Below are positions 55,462 through 63,661 of a stretch of 64,000 nt of DNA, one piece after another. The first letter of the stretch is position 1. Each line of letters begins with the position of its first letter. Both the position numbers and the translations under genes were made by a program. Origin of the DNA: Gammaproteobacteria bacterium HGW-Gammaproteobacteria-1 (GTDB taxonomy: Bacteria; Pseudomonadota; Gammaproteobacteria; Thiohalomonadales; Thiohalomonadaceae); the NCBI GenBank assembly GCA_002840095.1, contig PGZL01000007.1, positions 105,267 through 169,266 of the forward strand, given 5' to 3'. Under the pieces are notes generated by a model, which saw nothing but the letters and a program-made list of their open reading frames with translations, was not told the origin of the DNA and did not search any database.

Positions 55462-56220
55462 TCAGCCCAGTTCGCGCCAGTCCAGGCCGTTGTCCTGTCC
55501 GGCGATGCCAATCCACTCGGGGCTGCAACCGAGTGCTGCGGACAGCGCGGTGCCCGCCAGCAGCGGCGTATTGTTCTTGTCGCTGAGATGGGCCGCGACG
55601 ATGTGTTGCAGGCGGGAACAGTCGATGCGGCGCAGCAAGGCGCCGGCCTGATCGTTGCTGAGATGCCCGTAGTCGCCGCCGACCCGGGCCTTGAGCACCG
55701 GCGGATAGATGCCGTTGGCCAGCATGGTGCGATCGTGATTGGATTCCAGCAGCAACGCATCGCAGCCGGTGAGCTGCTGCTCGATGTGCGGCGTGAGGGA
55801 GCCGGTGTCGGTGAGCAGGCCCAGGCGGTGGACGCCGTTGCCGAACACGAACTGCGCCGGCTCACGCGCGTCGTGCGGTACCGGAAAGGGCGTGATTTCC
55901 AGATCGCCGACAGCGAAGGGACTGTGGCTGCTGAAGACGACGGCACCTGGAATATCGTCGCGACAGGCGCTGCGCGTACCGGCGCTGAGCCACACCGGTA
56001 CCTTGTAGCGGCGCGCGAACAGCGCTATGCCGCTGATGTGATCGCCGTGTTCATGGGTGACGAGCAGCGCACTGACCTGGGCCGGGTCGCGCCCCAGACG
56101 CAGCAGGCGCCGCTCGGTTTCACGCAGCGAGAATCCGCAGTCGATGAGCAGCAAGGTGTCCCCCTGCTCGACCAGGGTGGCGTTGCCGCGACTGCCGCTG
56201 CCTAAGGAGGCGAAACGCAT
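55462..56220 (-). CDS. Metallo-beta-lactamase-fold hydrolase (YycJ/WalJ-like)
   Basis: This 252-residue protein starts MRFASLGSGSRGNATLVE and has the metal motif THEHGDHISG, TDTG and the later GHLSN and AAHLSDKNN segments typical of the YycJ group, which are likely two-metal exonucleases or phosphodiesterases. It is the last gene of a dapA-bamC-MBL set, an arrangement common in gammaproteobacteria. A perfect repeat hairpin separates it from bamC. The 177-base gap 55285-55461 shows no other gene. Confidence 0.9.
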   Translation of the reverse strand: MRFASLGSGSRGNATLVEQGDTLLLIDCGFSLRETERRLLRLGRDPAQVSALLVTHEHGDHISGIALFARRYKVPVWLSAGTRSACRDDIPGAVVFSSHSPFAVGDLEITPFPVPHDAREPAQFVFGNGVHRLGLLTDTGSLTPHIEQQLTGCDALLLESNHDRTMLANGIYPPVLKARVGGDYGHLSNDQAGALLRRIDCSRLQHIVAAHLSDKNNTPLLAGTALSAALGCSPEWIGIAGQDNGLDWRELG

Positions 56221-56238
56221 CGTTCAAAGAAAGTTTCG

Positions 56239-56285
56239 AGTTTCGGGTTTCGAGTTTCGAAACTTCAAACTCGAAACCCGAAACT
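56239..56285. repeat. GTTTCGA heptad hairpin with a perfect 19-base stem
   Basis: Positions 56239-56257 pair without mismatch with 56267-56285 around the loop CGAAACTTC. Each arm is made of 7-base steps (GTTTCGA, GTTTCGG, GTTTCGA). It lies between bamC (stop 56291) and the MBL gene (start 56220) of one operon, where it could attenuate the last gene. It shares its word with 20764-20840. Confidence 0.92.
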
Positions 56286-56290
56286 GTGGT

Positions 56291-57382
56291 TTAACGCAGT
56301 TCCGTTTCCAGCTGCTGCAGGATCTTCGCCGCGGCCGCCGATACGTCGAGCTTGCCCTCCGCATCCTGCACGGTGACGCGGGTGGTCTCGCCGCCGTCCT
56401 GCAACTGGATGCGGGCGGGGGCAGCCTGGGCCGCCTCTTCCTCCTTGCCGGAGAACATGCTGGAGAAGAAGCCCTTCTTCGCCTTGCCGTCCTCGCCCTG
56501 ATCGACGGGGCGGATGTAGTAGATGCCGGCGGAACGATCACGGTCCTCCACCACCAGGCCGAGACGATCGAGGGCGATGCCGACCCGGCGCCAGGCGCGG
56601 GGGAAGGCCTCGTTCACCACCAGGGCGATGTTGCCTTCCTCCAGCCGTGCCCGCGCTGCCGGGGCGTCGGCCGCCAGCTGCGTGTCGGCAGTGGCCTGGA
56701 GCACGCCGAAGAACACCATCAGGCGGTTGAGCATCTCGCCTGCCAGCTCGGGATCGGACGGACGCGTCTGCCACATGGTGTCGTAGGATTCGGCATTGGA
56801 ACTGCGCAGCACTTCCTCCAGACCGTAGTGGGTGATGAAGATTTCACTGGTGTTGGGGGTGCTGCCGCGTTCCACGCGCAGGCGGAACTTGTCGCGGGTC
56901 GGCGCGGAATAGGCGTTCTGGAACAGGTTGCTGATCACGCCCTGGATCCAGTCGCCCGGCACATCGGCCTTGTTCTCGGCCCACTGGGTTTCCATGAAGC
57001 CCAGCCGCGGCTCGTCGCGCTTCACTTCCAGCCCCTGCTGCTGCCAGAAGTTGCGCAGCTTGACCCACAGCTGCTCCGGCGCCGCATCCACCTGCAACCA
57101 GTGCATATTGCCGTCGCGCAGCACGCGCACGTTCGCCTGCTGCGGCAGGACCTGGATGCCGCCGCCGGTGACGGTGCCGCCCTGGGTGGCGCTGGCCGTA
57201 TTGCCCTGCGGCATGTCCATGGTGCCCTGCAATTCGGGCGCGGTGAGATCGGGCGGCACTTCCAGCGGCGGCAGGGTCACCGCGCGCTTGTATTCGGCCT
57301 TGCGGGACTGTTCGCTGGCGCAGCCGAACAGGAGTACACAGACGGTCGCGGCAACGGCCGCGGTGGCAATACCTTTACGCAC
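56291..57382 (-). CDS. bamC: Outer-membrane assembly lipoprotein BamC
   Basis: This 363-residue lipoprotein has a signal ending LLFGC (Cys21), an unstructured N-terminal stretch (LPPLEVPPDLTAPEL, the BamD-binding signature) and two helix-grip domains (about 85-190 and 215-330). It is part of the BAM complex that folds outer-membrane proteins. I place the start at GTG 57382 because GAGGAA precedes it at the right distance and it begins the signal peptide; upstream ATGs lack these. It directly follows dapA, as in E. coli. Confidence 0.93.
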   Translation of the reverse strand: MRKGIATAAVAATVCVLLFGCASEQSRKAEYKRAVTLPPLEVPPDLTAPELQGTMDMPQGNTASATQGGTVTGGGIQVLPQQANVRVLRDGNMHWLQVDAAPEQLWVKLRNFWQQQGLEVKRDEPRLGFMETQWAENKADVPGDWIQGVISNLFQNAYSAPTRDKFRLRVERGSTPNTSEIFITHYGLEEVLRSSNAESYDTMWQTRPSDPELAGEMLNRLMVFFGVLQATADTQLAADAPAARARLEEGNIALVVNEAFPRAWRRVGIALDRLGLVVEDRDRSAGIYYIRPVDQGEDGKAKKGFFSSMFSGKEEEAAQAAPARIQLQDGGETTRVTVQDAEGKLDVSAAAAKILQQLETELR

Positions 57383-57451
57383 TGGGATTCCTCGTTTGTT
57401 GACCCGGATGCCAGGCATCGCGGGCACACCCGAATGCCTGCGGCACCCGGG

Positions 57452-58327
57452 TTAAAGCACGCCGGCCCGAGTCATGGCCTGGCGCACCGTGTCGTGGTGC
57501 TGGGCGGACAGTTCGGTCAGGGGCAGGCGGATTCCCGGCGGAATCAGTCCCATTTCATGGAGCGCCCACTTCACCGGAATGGGGTTGGCCTCGACGAACA
57601 GGTTCTTGTGCAGCAGTTCCAGCGGGGTGTTGACGGCCTGGGCGGCGGCACGATCACCGGCCAGCGCGGCGGCACACATCTGGTGCATGGCGCGCGGCGC
57701 CACATTGGCGGTCACGGAAATATCGCCCCTGGCGCCCAGCAGGATCAGTTCCATCGCCGTGGCGTCGTCGCCGCTGTAGATATCGATACGAGCGCCGCAG
57801 CGGTCGATAAGTTCCTTGCCGCGCTCCAGATTGCCGGTGGCGTCCTTGATGCCGACGATGTTGCTGATGTCGGCCAGGCGGGCCACGGTGTCGTTGTGCA
57901 TGTCGACGGCGGTGCGGCCGGGGACGTTATACAGGATCTGGGCGATGGGCACCGCTTCGGCCACGGCGCGGAAGTGACGGTACAGTCCTTCCTGGGTCGG
58001 CTTGACGTAGTACGGCGTCACCAGCAGGCAGGCGTCGGCCCCGCCCTCCATGGCGCAGCGGGTCAGCTCGATGGCCTCGGTGGTGGAATTGGAGCCGGTG
58101 CCGGCGATGACCGGGATGCGGCCGTCGGCCAGTTCGACCACCCGGCGGATGAGGCCGCAGTGCTCGTCGTAATCGAGGGTGGACGCCTCGCCCGTGGTGC
58201 CGACCGCCACGATGGCGTCGGTGCCGTTGGTCACATGGAATTCGACCAGTCCGCGCAGGCTGTCGTCGTCGACGCTGCCGTCCGCCCGCATCGGCGTGAC
58301 CAGGGCCACCATACTGCCGTGAAACAT
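57452..58327 (-). CDS. dapA: 4-hydroxy-tetrahydrodipicolinate synthase
   Basis: This 291-residue TIM-barrel enzyme condenses pyruvate with aspartate semialdehyde in lysine/diaminopimelate synthesis. Catalytic Lys161 (GIKDAT) and Tyr133 (YNVPGRT) fall at the same numbers as in E. coli DapA, with GTTGEAST for substrate binding. It heads the dapA-bamC-MBL operon and is divergent from gcvR, the E. coli arrangement. Confidence 0.98.
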   Translation of the reverse strand: MFHGSMVALVTPMRADGSVDDDSLRGLVEFHVTNGTDAIVAVGTTGEASTLDYDEHCGLIRRVVELADGRIPVIAGTGSNSTTEAIELTRCAMEGGADACLLVTPYYVKPTQEGLYRHFRAVAEAVPIAQILYNVPGRTAVDMHNDTVARLADISNIVGIKDATGNLERGKELIDRCGARIDIYSGDDATAMELILLGARGDISVTANVAPRAMHQMCAAALAGDRAAAQAVNTPLELLHKNLFVEANPIPVKWALHEMGLIPPGIRLPLTELSAQHHDTVRQAMTRAGVL

Positions 58328-58402
58328 GCTCGCTCCCCCGCTGTGGACGCCGCACTGGGGCGTCCGTCCGGCCGAAAATAACGTTGCATCCTACAAGAAG
58401 AG

Positions 58403-58470
58403 AGGTACGAGGGACAAGGTACGAGGCACGAAAGGGGGGCCCTCCTACCCCGCCCCTCGTCCCTGGCGAC
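58403..58470. repeat. GGTACGA heptad element
   Basis: Heptads GGTACGA, GGGACAA, GGTACGA and GGCACGA run from 58404 to 58431. A GC-rich centre follows, then a partial inverse (CCCTCGTCCC, about 58453-58463). It lies in the divergent gap between dapA and gcvR, so it is not a terminator here. Confidence 0.75.
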
Positions 58471-58558
58471 GCCCCCCGCCCCAAAAAGCACCTGCTCCGC
58501 AACCGTGCCGCCTGCGGTACAATGCCCGCCAACAATCCCACAGTCGCCCCGAGGCCCC

Positions 58559-59107
58559 ATGAGCACCCAACCCACCCAGCAGCAATACCTCGTCATCTCG
58601 GCCCTGGGCCAGGACCGGCCGGGTATCGTCAACGACCTTGCCCTGCACGTGACCGACGCCGGCTGCAATATCGTCGACAGCCGCATGACCGTACTGGGGG
58701 GCGAATTCGCCATCATGATGATGGTGGAAGGCGCCTGGAGCGCGGTCGCCAAGCTGGAGACCCAGCTTCCCGGCCTGCAGAAGAAACTGGGCCTGACCGT
58801 CATCTCCAAGCGTACCGAAGAGCACGAACCCACCACCGGTGGCCGCCCCTACATGGTCGAGGTCATCGCCATGGACCATCCGGGCATCGTCTACCAGCTG
58901 GCCAACTTCTTCTCCAGCCGCAACATCAACATCCAGGACCTGTACACCGACAGCTACCGTGCCGCCCACAGCGGCGCACAGATGTTCTCCGCCAACATCA
59001 CCGTGAGCATCCCCGCCACCACCCAGGTCGCGCGTTTGCGCGAGGAGTTCCTCGACTTTTGCGACGCCCTCAACCTGGATGCCGTGCTGGAGCCGGTAAA
59101 AGGCTAG
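58559..59107 (+). CDS. gcvR: Glycine cleavage system regulator GcvR (two ACT domains)
   Basis: This 182-residue protein has two ACT domains (about 8-85: LVISALGQDRPGIVNDLALHV; 95-175: MVEVIAMDHPGIVYQLANFF). This is the GcvR layout, in which glycine binding controls repression of the gcv operon together with GcvA. GAGG precedes the ATG at 58559. It lies between dapA and bcp as in E. coli. No gcvA gene is in the window. Confidence 0.9.
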   Translation: MSTQPTQQQYLVISALGQDRPGIVNDLALHVTDAGCNIVDSRMTVLGGEFAIMMMVEGAWSAVAKLETQLPGLQKKLGLTVISKRTEEHEPTTGGRPYMVEVIAMDHPGIVYQLANFFSSRNINIQDLYTDSYRAAHSGAQMFSANITVSIPATTQVARLREEFLDFCDALNLDAVLEPVKG

Positions 59108-59179
59108 TCCGGCAGGCCGCTGGTCATATCCCCGTCATCTCCCCGCCATAGACTTGCAATCCAACTTACCGGGAGCCCT

Positions 59180-59647
59180 ATGAGCACAGTGACCCTCGGC
59201 CGCAAGGTGCCGGCCTTCTCCCTGCCCGCCAGCGGCGGCAAGCCCCTCGGCCTGAAAGACTACCCGGGAAAAAACCTGGTCATCTATTTCTACCCCAAGG
59301 ACAGCACCCCCGGCTGCACCACCGAAGGCCAGGAATTCCGCGACCTCCACGCCGAATTTGCCCGGCTCGACACCGTGATCCTCGGCGTCTCCCGCGACAG
59401 CGTGAAATCCCACGAGAACTTCAAGGCCAAACAGGGTTTTCCCTTCGAGCTGCTGTCCGACGGCGACGAAACCCTGTGCCGGCTGTTCGACGTGATCAGG
59501 GAAAAGAACATGTACGGCAAAAAGGTGATGGGCATCGAGCGCAGCACCTTTCTCATCGACGGCAAGGGCGTGCTGCGCGCCGAATGGCGCAAGGTGAAGG
59601 CCGCGGGCCATGCCGCGGAAGTTCTCGCCGCCGTAAAAGACCTGTAA
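59180..59647 (+). CDS. bcp: Peroxiredoxin Bcp (thioredoxin-dependent thiol peroxidase)
   Basis: This 155-residue protein has the peroxidatic motif DSTPGCTTEG (Cys46). The resolving cysteine that E. coli Bcp has five residues later is absent (GQEF instead), so it is likely a 1-Cys enzyme needing an external thiol. It removes hydrogen peroxide and organic peroxides. It follows gcvR by 72 bases, as in E. coli. Confidence 0.95.
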   Translation: MSTVTLGRKVPAFSLPASGGKPLGLKDYPGKNLVIYFYPKDSTPGCTTEGQEFRDLHAEFARLDTVILGVSRDSVKSHENFKAKQGFPFELLSDGDETLCRLFDVIREKNMYGKKVMGIERSTFLIDGKGVLRAEWRKVKAAGHAAEVLAAVKDL

Positions 59648-59688
59648 TCTCCCTCCTACCACCCACCAACCGACCGAACCGTGCCCAC

Positions 59689-61104
59689 ATGAAAAAAACC
59701 AGCATGCCCGGCAAGAAACTCTTCGTCCTCGACACCAACGTACTGATGCATGACCCCACCGCCCTGTTCCGCTTCCAGGAACACGACATCTACCTGCCCA
59801 TGGTGGTGCTGGAAGAGCTGGACAACAACAAGAAGGGCCATTCGGAAGTCGCCCGCAACGCCCGCCAGACCAGCCGCTTCCTCGACGAACTGATGGTCGG
59901 CGTCAGCAAGGACACCATCGATCAGGGCCTGCCCCTGTCCGGCGGCAGTTTCACCAACGGCGTCACCGGCGGCCCCAGCGGCAACCTGTTCTTCCAGACC
60001 AAGACAATGGATGCCGACCTGCCCACCACCCTGCCGGGCAGCAAGTCCGACAACACCATCCTCGGCACCGCCCTCGCCCTGCGCGATACGCGCAAGGACG
60101 TCACCGTCACCCTGGTGTCCAAGGACACCAACATGCGCATCAAGGCGGCGATCCTGGGCATCCACGCCGAGGACTACCGCAACGACCAGGTGCTGGAAGA
60201 CGTCGACCTGCTGTACAGCGGCATGACCGAACTGGCAGCCGATTTCTGGGACAAGCACAGCAAGGCCATGGAATCGTGGCAGGAGCAGGGCCGCAGCTAC
60301 TACCGCATCAAGGGCCCCGAGGCCGCCTCCTGGCATCCCAACCAGCTGCTCTACCTGGAAGGCGAGAACGCCTTCGAGGCGGCGGTGCGCGAAGCGGGCG
60401 AGGACGGCAGCATCATCGAAACCGTGCGCGACTTCCGCGGCAAGGGCCACAGCGTGTGGGGCATCAACGCCCGCAACCGCGAGCAGAACTTCGCCCTCAA
60501 CCTGCTGATGGATCCGGAAGTCGACTTCGTCACCCTGGTGGGCCAGGCCGGCACCGGCAAGACCCTGCTCACCCTGGCCGCCGGCCTCGCCCAGACCCTG
60601 GACGAAAAGCGCTACAACGAAATCGTCGTCACCCGCGTCACCGTGCCGGTGGGCGAGGACATCGGCTTCCTGCCCGGCACCGAGGAAGAGAAGATGACGC
60701 CGTGGATGGGCGCCCTGATGGACAACCTGGAAGTGCTGACCCAGTCCGAACACAACAACGACTGGGAACGCGCCGCCACCCAGGAGCTGCTCAACAAGCG
60801 CATCAAGATCCGCTCGCTCAACTTCATGCGCGGCCGTACCTTCCTCAACAAGTATCTGATCATCGACGAGGCGCAGAACCTCACCTCGAAGCAGATGAAG
60901 ACCCTGATCACCCGCGCCGGTCCCGGCACCAAGGTGGTCTGTCTCGGCAACGTGGCACAGATCGACACGCCCTACCTCACCGAGACCAACTCCGGCCTCA
61001 CCTACGTGGTGGATCGCTTCCAGAACTGGGAACACTCAGGCCACATCACCCTCACCCGCGGCGAACGCTCGCGGCTGGCGGATTACGCTTCGGAAGTGCT
61101 GTAA
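59689..61104 (+). CDS. PhoH2-type protein (PIN nuclease domain plus PhoH ATPase)
   Basis: This 471-residue protein begins with a PIN domain (residues 8-150; FVLDTNVLMHDP, LEELDNNKKG, VTLVSKDTNMRIKA). It continues with a PhoH helicase-like ATPase (about 245-470; Walker A GQAGTGKT 285-292, Walker B YLIIDEAQN). PhoH2 proteins of mycobacteria unwind and cut RNA. The start at 59689 begins the PIN domain; the longer frame overlaps bcp and is rejected. It follows bcp by 41 bases and may be co-transcribed. Confidence 0.92.
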   Translation: MKKTSMPGKKLFVLDTNVLMHDPTALFRFQEHDIYLPMVVLEELDNNKKGHSEVARNARQTSRFLDELMVGVSKDTIDQGLPLSGGSFTNGVTGGPSGNLFFQTKTMDADLPTTLPGSKSDNTILGTALALRDTRKDVTVTLVSKDTNMRIKAAILGIHAEDYRNDQVLEDVDLLYSGMTELAADFWDKHSKAMESWQEQGRSYYRIKGPEAASWHPNQLLYLEGENAFEAAVREAGEDGSIIETVRDFRGKGHSVWGINARNREQNFALNLLMDPEVDFVTLVGQAGTGKTLLTLAAGLAQTLDEKRYNEIVVTRVTVPVGEDIGFLPGTEEEKMTPWMGALMDNLEVLTQSEHNNDWERAATQELLNKRIKIRSLNFMRGRTFLNKYLIIDEAQNLTSKQMKTLITRAGPGTKVVCLGNVAQIDTPYLTETNSGLTYVVDRFQNWEHSGHITLTRGERSRLADYASEVL

Positions 61105-61113
61105 AACCATCTG

Positions 61114-61171
61114 TCGCAGAGACGCAGAGGCGCGGAGAAAACAACTTTATGGTTTTCTGCGTCTCTGCGGT
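61114..61171. repeat. CGCAGAGN word-repeat hairpin
   Basis: TCGCAGAGACGCAGAGGCGC (from 61114) and the inverse GTTTTCTGCGTCTCTGCGG (61152-61170) form an imperfect stem of about 18-20 bases with a short AT loop. It follows the phoH2 stop by 10 bases, where it may terminate that transcript. Confidence 0.85.
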
Positions 61172-61250
61172 TTGTGTTGGAAGTCGTAGGACCGAAATAG
61201 CGCCATGTTGCCAGTATGTACTGGCCTACGCCTGATTCTCTCCACAAAGT

Positions 61251-61272
61251 TCCTCTGCGTCTCTGCGTCTGG
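61251..61272. repeat. Single-arm CGCAGAGN word repeat
   Basis: CCTCTGCGTCTCTGCGTCTG is one inverted arm without a partner, 80 bases from the complete element at 61114-61171. It lies in the convergent gap between phoH2 and perM. Confidence 0.65.
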
Positions 61273-61333
61273 GAAATCTGTTCCCGACATTTCCAACCGG
61301 CTACATCCATGTAGTCGTCTGCGACAGGGGTGT

Positions 61334-62395
61334 TTATTGCGTAGTCGGCTCAACCGCAGGCCGCGGCCAGGCGCGGATGATGGCATTGACCAGGGTGGCG
61401 AGCGGGATGGCGAAGAACACCCCCCAGAAACCCCACAGCCCGCCGAACAGCAGCACGGCGACGATGATCGCCACCGGGTGCAGGTTGACCACTTCGGAGA
61501 ACAGCAGCGGCACCAGCACGTTGCCGTCCAGGGCCTGGATGATGGCGTAGGCGGCCATCAGCCAGGCGAATTCCGAGCCCCAGCCCCACTGGAACCAGGC
61601 GATGAGGGCCACCGGCAGGGTGACCACGGCGGCGCCGATGTACGGCACCACCACCGACAGCCCCACCAGCACGCCGAGCAGCACGGCGTATTTCAGTCCC
61701 ATCAGGGCGAAGGTGACCGAGGTGACCACGCCGACGATGAGGATCTCCCAGAACTTGCCGCGCACGTAGTTGCCGATCTGCACGTCCACCTCGCCCCATA
61801 CCTGCACCGCCAGATGGCGCTCGCGCGGCAGAAAGCCGCTGAACCAGCGCACCAGCGTCTCCTTGTCCTTGAGGAAGAAGAACACCAGCAGGGGCAGCAG
61901 GATCACGTACACCAGGATGGTGATCATGCCGGGCAGGGAGGTGAGGGAATAGGTCAGGATGCGTTGGCCGAAGCCCAGGCTCTGGGCCCGGATCACCTGC
62001 AACAGCTCGGCCACCTGCTCTTCCGAGACGATGGGATAGTGTTGCGGCAGCTGCAATAGCGTCTTCTGGCCCTGGCCGAGGTAGGCCGGTAGCTCGCGCG
62101 CCAGCTCCACCGTCTGCGCCCACAGCAGGGGCGTCACGCCGAACAGCAGGACCAGCAGAAAGGCCATGAAGAAGACAAAGACCAGGAGCACGGCGGAAAA
62201 ACGCGGCGCGCCGTGGTGCACCATCACGCGCACCACGCCTTCCAGCAGGTAGGCGATGACGATGCTGGCCAGCACCGGCGCCAGCATGTGGCCGAAGATG
62301 AGCACCGCGCCGAAGCCCAGCAACAGCAACACGGCAAGAATGATGGTCTGCGGATCGGAAAAGTAGCGGCGGAACCACGAGACGATCAGGTTCAT
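61334..62395 (-). CDS. perM: AI-2E/PerM-family membrane protein
   Basis: This 353-residue protein has about eight membrane helices in the PerM/AI-2E pattern: paired N-terminal helices (about 16-50), FFMAFLLVLLFGVTPLL (about 73-90), a soluble segment (95-150) and C-terminal helices. PVALIAWFQWGWGSEFAWLMAAYAIIQALDGNVLVPL and a GLWGFWGVFFAIPLATL motif are present. Family members are transporters or permeases with varied substrates, often Na+/H+ or signalling molecules. The gene is coupled (ATGA overlap) to the upstream hypothetical gene in a LysR-hypothetical-perM unit. Confidence 0.88.
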   Translation of the reverse strand: MNLIVSWFRRYFSDPQTIILAVLLLLGFGAVLIFGHMLAPVLASIVIAYLLEGVVRVMVHHGAPRFSAVLLVFVFFMAFLLVLLFGVTPLLWAQTVELARELPAYLGQGQKTLLQLPQHYPIVSEEQVAELLQVIRAQSLGFGQRILTYSLTSLPGMITILVYVILLPLLVFFFLKDKETLVRWFSGFLPRERHLAVQVWGEVDVQIGNYVRGKFWEILIVGVVTSVTFALMGLKYAVLLGVLVGLSVVVPYIGAAVVTLPVALIAWFQWGWGSEFAWLMAAYAIIQALDGNVLVPLLFSEVVNLHPVAIIVAVLLFGGLWGFWGVFFAIPLATLVNAIIRAWPRPAVEPTTQ

Positions 62396-62733
62396 TGCGG
62401 TTCCCCGAACTGCTGCTGGTAGTGGCGCCGGAACAGCGCCTCCAGCTCGTCGATCACCTCGGGGGCGGGACGGCCCTGCATCAGGTGCTCGGTCATCAGG
62501 CCCGAGGTCTCATGCAGCATCCTGGAGCGATCCAGCATGTGGTAGCTGGCCGACAGGCGCTTGATGGCGGCCACCACCGACTCCTGCGCCGGCCGCTCGA
62601 CCGGTTTGGGGGTGATGTCCACCGGCACGCCGCTGCGGCTCACCAGAAACTCGGCGAAGGCCAGCAGCGTTTCACGCTCGGCGGCGGGAAGGCGGTTATA
62701 GAGGGCGGCGAGCCGCGCGTCGTCCTGGGCCAT
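62392..62733 (-). CDS. Conserved hypothetical protein
   Basis: This 113-residue, charged, largely helical protein (AQDDARLAALYNRLPAAERETLLAFAEFLVSR at the N terminus) has no recognised motif, signal or membrane segment. GGGAGGA precedes the ATG at 62733. Its stop overlaps the perM start (ATGA) and it starts 16 bases after the LysR gene, so the three are one operon. Function is unknown; a regulatory or accessory role for PerM is a guess. Confidence 0.75.
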   Translation of the reverse strand: MAQDDARLAALYNRLPAAERETLLAFAEFLVSRSGVPVDITPKPVERPAQESVVAAIKRLSASYHMLDRSRMLHETSGLMTEHLMQGRPAPEVIDELEALFRRHYQQQFGEPQ

Positions 62734-62749
62734 CCGTGGAATCCTCCCG

Positions 62750-63661
62750 TCACGCCCGAACGGCGGGATGATCCTTGCAGTAGGCACGGGCGAAGTCGAG
62801 CAGCTTCTCGATGGCACGCAGGCGGAATTTCTGCTTCTGGTGCACGAAGGAGAAGGGGCGCTCCATGGGCGGCTCGATGTTGATGGCCACCAGGGTTCCC
62901 AGAGCCAGCTCCTTGGCGATGGTGGCGCGGGAGATGATGGAAATACCCATGCCCGCCTCCACCGCGCCCTTCACCGCTTCCGGGCTGCCCAGCTCCATCA
63001 CGATGTTGAGATTGCAGGAATCGATGCCGCCGGCGCTGAGGTGTTCCAGCATCACCTCGCGGGTACCCGACCCTTCCTCGCGGCAGATATAGGGATAGTC
63101 CGGGATGCGGGTCATGGGCACCGAACGCTCCCGCGCCAGGGGATGGCCCTTGGGCACGATCAGCACCATCTGGTCCATGCGGCAGGTTTCCACCACCAGA
63201 TTCTTGTTGCTCACCGGCGCCTCGACCACGCCCAGGTCGATGCTGTTGTTTTCCACCATGGAGACGATGTGGTCGGTATTGGCCACCTGGAGGCGGATGT
63301 TCACGTCCGGGTACTTGGATTTGAAGTCGCCCAGCAGGGCCGGCAGCATGTATTCGGCGATGGTGGTGCTGGCGCCGATGAGCAGCACGCCGCTGACCTC
63401 GCCGGTCAGTTCGCGCACGGAGTTCTCCATCTCGCCGTACAGGGTGAAGATGCGGTCGGCGTACTGGTAGACCCGTTCCCCTGCCACGGTGAGGCTGATG
63501 CGGTTATGGGTGCGATCGAACAGGCGGGTATTGAAATGTTCCTCCAGCTGGCGCACCTGGAAGGTGACCGCCGGCTGGGTCATATGCAGATGTTCCGCCG
63601 CCTTGGTGAAGCTGAGCAGGCGGGCCACCGTGTGAAATACCTGTAAACGTCGGTCGGCCAT
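62750..63661 (-). CDS. LysR-family transcriptional regulator
   Basis: This 303-residue protein has an N-terminal winged helix (LQVFHTVARLLSFTKAAEHL, QPAVTFQVRQLEEHF) and a two-lobed effector domain (about 90-295; GVLLIGASTTIAEYMLP, GVVEAPV, GSGTREVMLEHL). It is of the CbbR/CysB-like length. The ligand is unknown. It is the first gene of an operon with a hypothetical gene and perM, so autoregulation or control of perM is likely but not shown. Confidence 0.9.
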   Translation of the reverse strand: MADRRLQVFHTVARLLSFTKAAEHLHMTQPAVTFQVRQLEEHFNTRLFDRTHNRISLTVAGERVYQYADRIFTLYGEMENSVRELTGEVSGVLLIGASTTIAEYMLPALLGDFKSKYPDVNIRLQVANTDHIVSMVENNSIDLGVVEAPVSNKNLVVETCRMDQMVLIVPKGHPLARERSVPMTRIPDYPYICREEGSGTREVMLEHLSAGGIDSCNLNIVMELGSPEAVKGAVEAGMGISIISRATIAKELALGTLVAINIEPPMERPFSFVHQKQKFRLRAIEKLLDFARAYCKDHPAVRA

